Shown here piece by piece: positions 4,019 to 5,624 of a stretch of DNA of 5,624 nt (position 1 is the stretch's first letter; the number at the start of each line of letters is the position of its first letter). The notes below the pieces were generated by a model. The model was given only the letters and a program-made list of their open reading frames with translations, ran no database searches and was not told the DNA's origin. The position numbers were made by a program, and so were the translations under genes. This stretch comes from Candidatus Uhrbacteria bacterium RIFOXYB12_FULL_58_10 (GTDB lineage Bacteria > Patescibacteriota > Patescibacteriia > UBA9934 > GWF2-40-263): positions 1 through 5,624 of the forward strand of contig CALRGL010000064.1 of assembly GCA_943357275.1 (NCBI GenBank), read 5' to 3'.

Positions 4019-5624
4019 ATGTCTATGTCTGAGGAAACAACTGTTTCTACAAAAACTTCGTCTTCGGTTTCTGATGTTGTCTGGGAATATATGACATCCG
4101 TGAAATCGTTTAAGAAGCGCTCTGGAGAAGAAGTAGCATTTGATTCAAAAAAGTTACACGCTTCTATTCGTGTTGCTCTTGAGTCTGCTGGAATGCAAAA
4201 ACCAAAATTAGTTGACGTGATTACTTCAAACGTCATCACACGTCTCACAAGACGATTTGATGGTCATACGGTTCCGTCCTATGCGGACGTTCGTGAAATC
4301 GTGAACCTTACGCTTATTGATCACAACTTGGTTCATGTTGCAAAGAAATATCTTTCCTATGCAGACTATAAAGCTGTTGGTCAAGAAACAGAAGTTTACG
4401 GAAAGGGAATTATTGTTCCTCGTTATTTTACGCGAGCGGACGTTCATCCTTATGATTTGATTGAATGGGAGACACGAGATGCTGCCATCACAGATTCAAA
4501 AGGAAAAGTCGTTTTTGAACAAAAAGGCGTTGAATTGCCAAAGACTTGGTCTCAGACAGCAACGAATATTGTTGTTTCAAAATATTTTTACGGAACGATT
4601 GGGAAAGATGATCGAGAATATTCCGTTAAGCAACTCGTTGGTCGTGTAGCAAAAACGATTGCTAATTGGGGACGCAAGGATGGATATTTCCAGACAGCTC
4701 AAGATGCTCAAGCATTTGATGATGAGTTGCATCACATTTTGGTAAACCAAATGGCTGCGTTTAACTCGCCGGTTTGGTTTAACGTTGGAACACCACGTCC
4801 TCAACAGTGTAGTGCGTGTTTTATCAACTCTGTTGAAGACGACATGCGTTCCATTTTGAACTTGTGCGTCACAGAAGGCATGTTGTTTAAGGGTGGATCA
4901 GGTGCAGGTTCCAACTTATCCAAACTCCGATCTCGCCACGAATTTTTGGGTGGATCAAATGGAAAAGCCTCTGGTCCTGTTTCTTTCATGAAGGGACTGG
5001 ATGCCTTTGCTGGTGTGATTAAGAGTGGTGGAAAAACACGTCGTGCTGCAAAAATGGTTATTTTGGATATCGATCACCCGGACGTTGATGATTTTATTAC
5101 TTGCAAGGTTGAAGAAGAAAAGAAAGCTTGGGCGCTCATGGATGCGGGTTATGACGGATCTATGGATGGCCCAGCTTACGCATCTATTGCATTTCAAAAT
5201 GCAAACAACTCTGTTCGCGTGACAGATGAATTCATGAAAGCAGTTGAAGCGGATGGAGATTGGACAACGCATGCTGTGATTACAGGCGAACCTGTTAAAA
5301 CTTGGAAGGCTCGTGAGCTCATGACCATGATGGCTGACGCTGCTTGGCAGTGTGGTGACCCAGGCGTGCAATACGACACCGTGATCAACAAGTGGCACAC
5401 CAGTAAGAACACGGATCGCATTTATGCATCCAATCCTTGCAGTGAGTACATGTTCTTGAACGATAGTGCTTGTAACTTGGCATCGCTCAACTTGCTCAAG
5501 TTCCGCAAAGAAGTAAACGGAGAGCTTGTCTTTGATGTTCAAGCCTTTAACAAAGCAAACGAGATCATTACAACCGCCATGGAAATTATCGTTGGAAACT
5601 CCGTGTATCCAACTCCAGCGATTG
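4019..5624 (+). CDS. nrdJ: Class II adenosylcobalamin-dependent ribonucleotide reductase (3' end missing)
   Basis: Reduces ribonucleotides to deoxyribonucleotides using a thiyl radical generated from adenosylcobalamin; oxygen-independent and cytoplasmic. 535 residues are visible and the frame is open to the last base. An ATP-cone (about 27-118; KRSGEEVAFDSKKL at 33-46) is the expected allosteric activity site. The catalytic barrel includes FNSPVWFNVG (248-257), QCSACF (263-268) with the first redox Cys (C264 or C267), GGSGAGSNLSKLR (292-304) and SGGKTRRAAKMV (336-347). The radical-site signature NPCSE (472-476) gives N472, C474 and E476, and C485 is the second redox Cys at the +11 spacing known from Thermotoga NrdJ. 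The NSPVWFN and ACF motifs mark the NrdJ family rather than NrdA or NrdD. The missing part should carry the rest of the barrel and the C-terminal Cys pair. The start is ATG 4019 or ATG 4025 (ATGTCT is duplicated). No Shine-Dalgarno precedes either, and no start codon lies upstream before the in-frame TAA at 3959. Regulation is probably by NrdR and DnaA. Confidence 0.95.
   Translation, partial: MSMSEETTVSTKTSSSVSDVVWEYMTSVKSFKKRSGEEVAFDSKKLHASIRVALESAGMQKPKLVDVITSNVITRLTRRFDGHTVPSYADVREIVNLTLIDHNLVHVAKKYLSYADYKAVGQETEVYGKGIIVPRYFTRADVHPYDLIEWETRDAAITDSKGKVVFEQKGVELPKTWSQTATNIVVSKYFYGTIGKDDREYSVKQLVGRVAKTIANWGRKDGYFQTAQDAQAFDDELHHILVNQMAAFNSPVWFNVGTPRPQQCSACFINSVEDDMRSILNLCVTEGMLFKGGSGAGSNLSKLRSRHEFLGGSNGKASGPVSFMKGLDAFAGVIKSGGKTRRAAKMVILDIDHPDVDDFITCKVEEEKKAWALMDAGYDGSMDGPAYASIAFQNANNSVRVTDEFMKAVEADGDWTTHAVITGEPVKTWKARELMTMMADAAWQCGDPGVQYDTVINKWHTSKNTDRIYASNPCSEYMFLNDSACNLASLNLLKFRKEVNGELVFDVQAFNKANEIITTAMEIIVGNSVYPTPAI

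Noticed and set aside
4955..5542. 195-codon open frame on the minus strand
   Set aside because: It lies wholly inside nrdJ, is Cys/His/Ser-rich without domain logic, and is a shadow of the real frame.

Overview
The window is gene-dense, with every gene on the + strand. It looks like part of a small bacterial genome of the Candidate Phyla Radiation (Patescibacteria; Uhrbacteria- or Magasanikbacteria-like is my best guess). The grounds are the membrane-protein style of the first gene, genes packed with overlaps, no recognisable Shine-Dalgarno sequence before any visible start, a moderate GC content (low 40s % by eye) and TGA used as an ordinary stop. The lineage is inferred from recalled family resemblance and was not searched.

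Layout. 1-804: 3' part of a conserved multi-pass membrane protein of unknown function. 765-1823: membrane-anchored or secreted TIM-barrel glycoside-hydrolase-like protein, overlapping the first gene by 40 nt. 1820-3235: class-I pyridine nucleotide-disulfide oxidoreductase (lipoamide dehydrogenase/mercuric reductase type), coupled to the hydrolase through an ATGA overlap. These three probably form one transcription unit. 3257-3835: small stand-alone DEDDy 3'-5' exonuclease with its own probable extended -10 promoter and an almost leaderless start. 3836-4018: the only substantial intergenic region (183 bp). 4019-5624: 5' part of a class II, adenosylcobalamin-dependent ribonucleotide reductase (nrdJ) with an N-terminal ATP-cone. 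It runs off the window, so its end is not visible.

The intergenic region before nrdJ is the most informative part of the window. It holds, in order, an exact 9-mer DnaA box (3838-3846), a sigma70-type promoter TTGACA-N17-TAAAAT (3854-3882), and two palindromes matching the NrdR box (3859-3874, between -35 and -10; 3892-3907, just after the expected transcription start). About 130 nt of leader follows, with two possible hairpins. This suggests dual control of dNTP synthesis by NrdR (nucleotide status) and DnaA (replication initiation), upstream of a B12-dependent reductase.

No tRNA, rRNA, CRISPR array, insertion sequence or defence system is visible. I found no wholly new system. The main points of interest are the nrdJ regulatory region, the oxidoreductase with an altered catalytic site, and the unassigned membrane protein and glycosidase pair.
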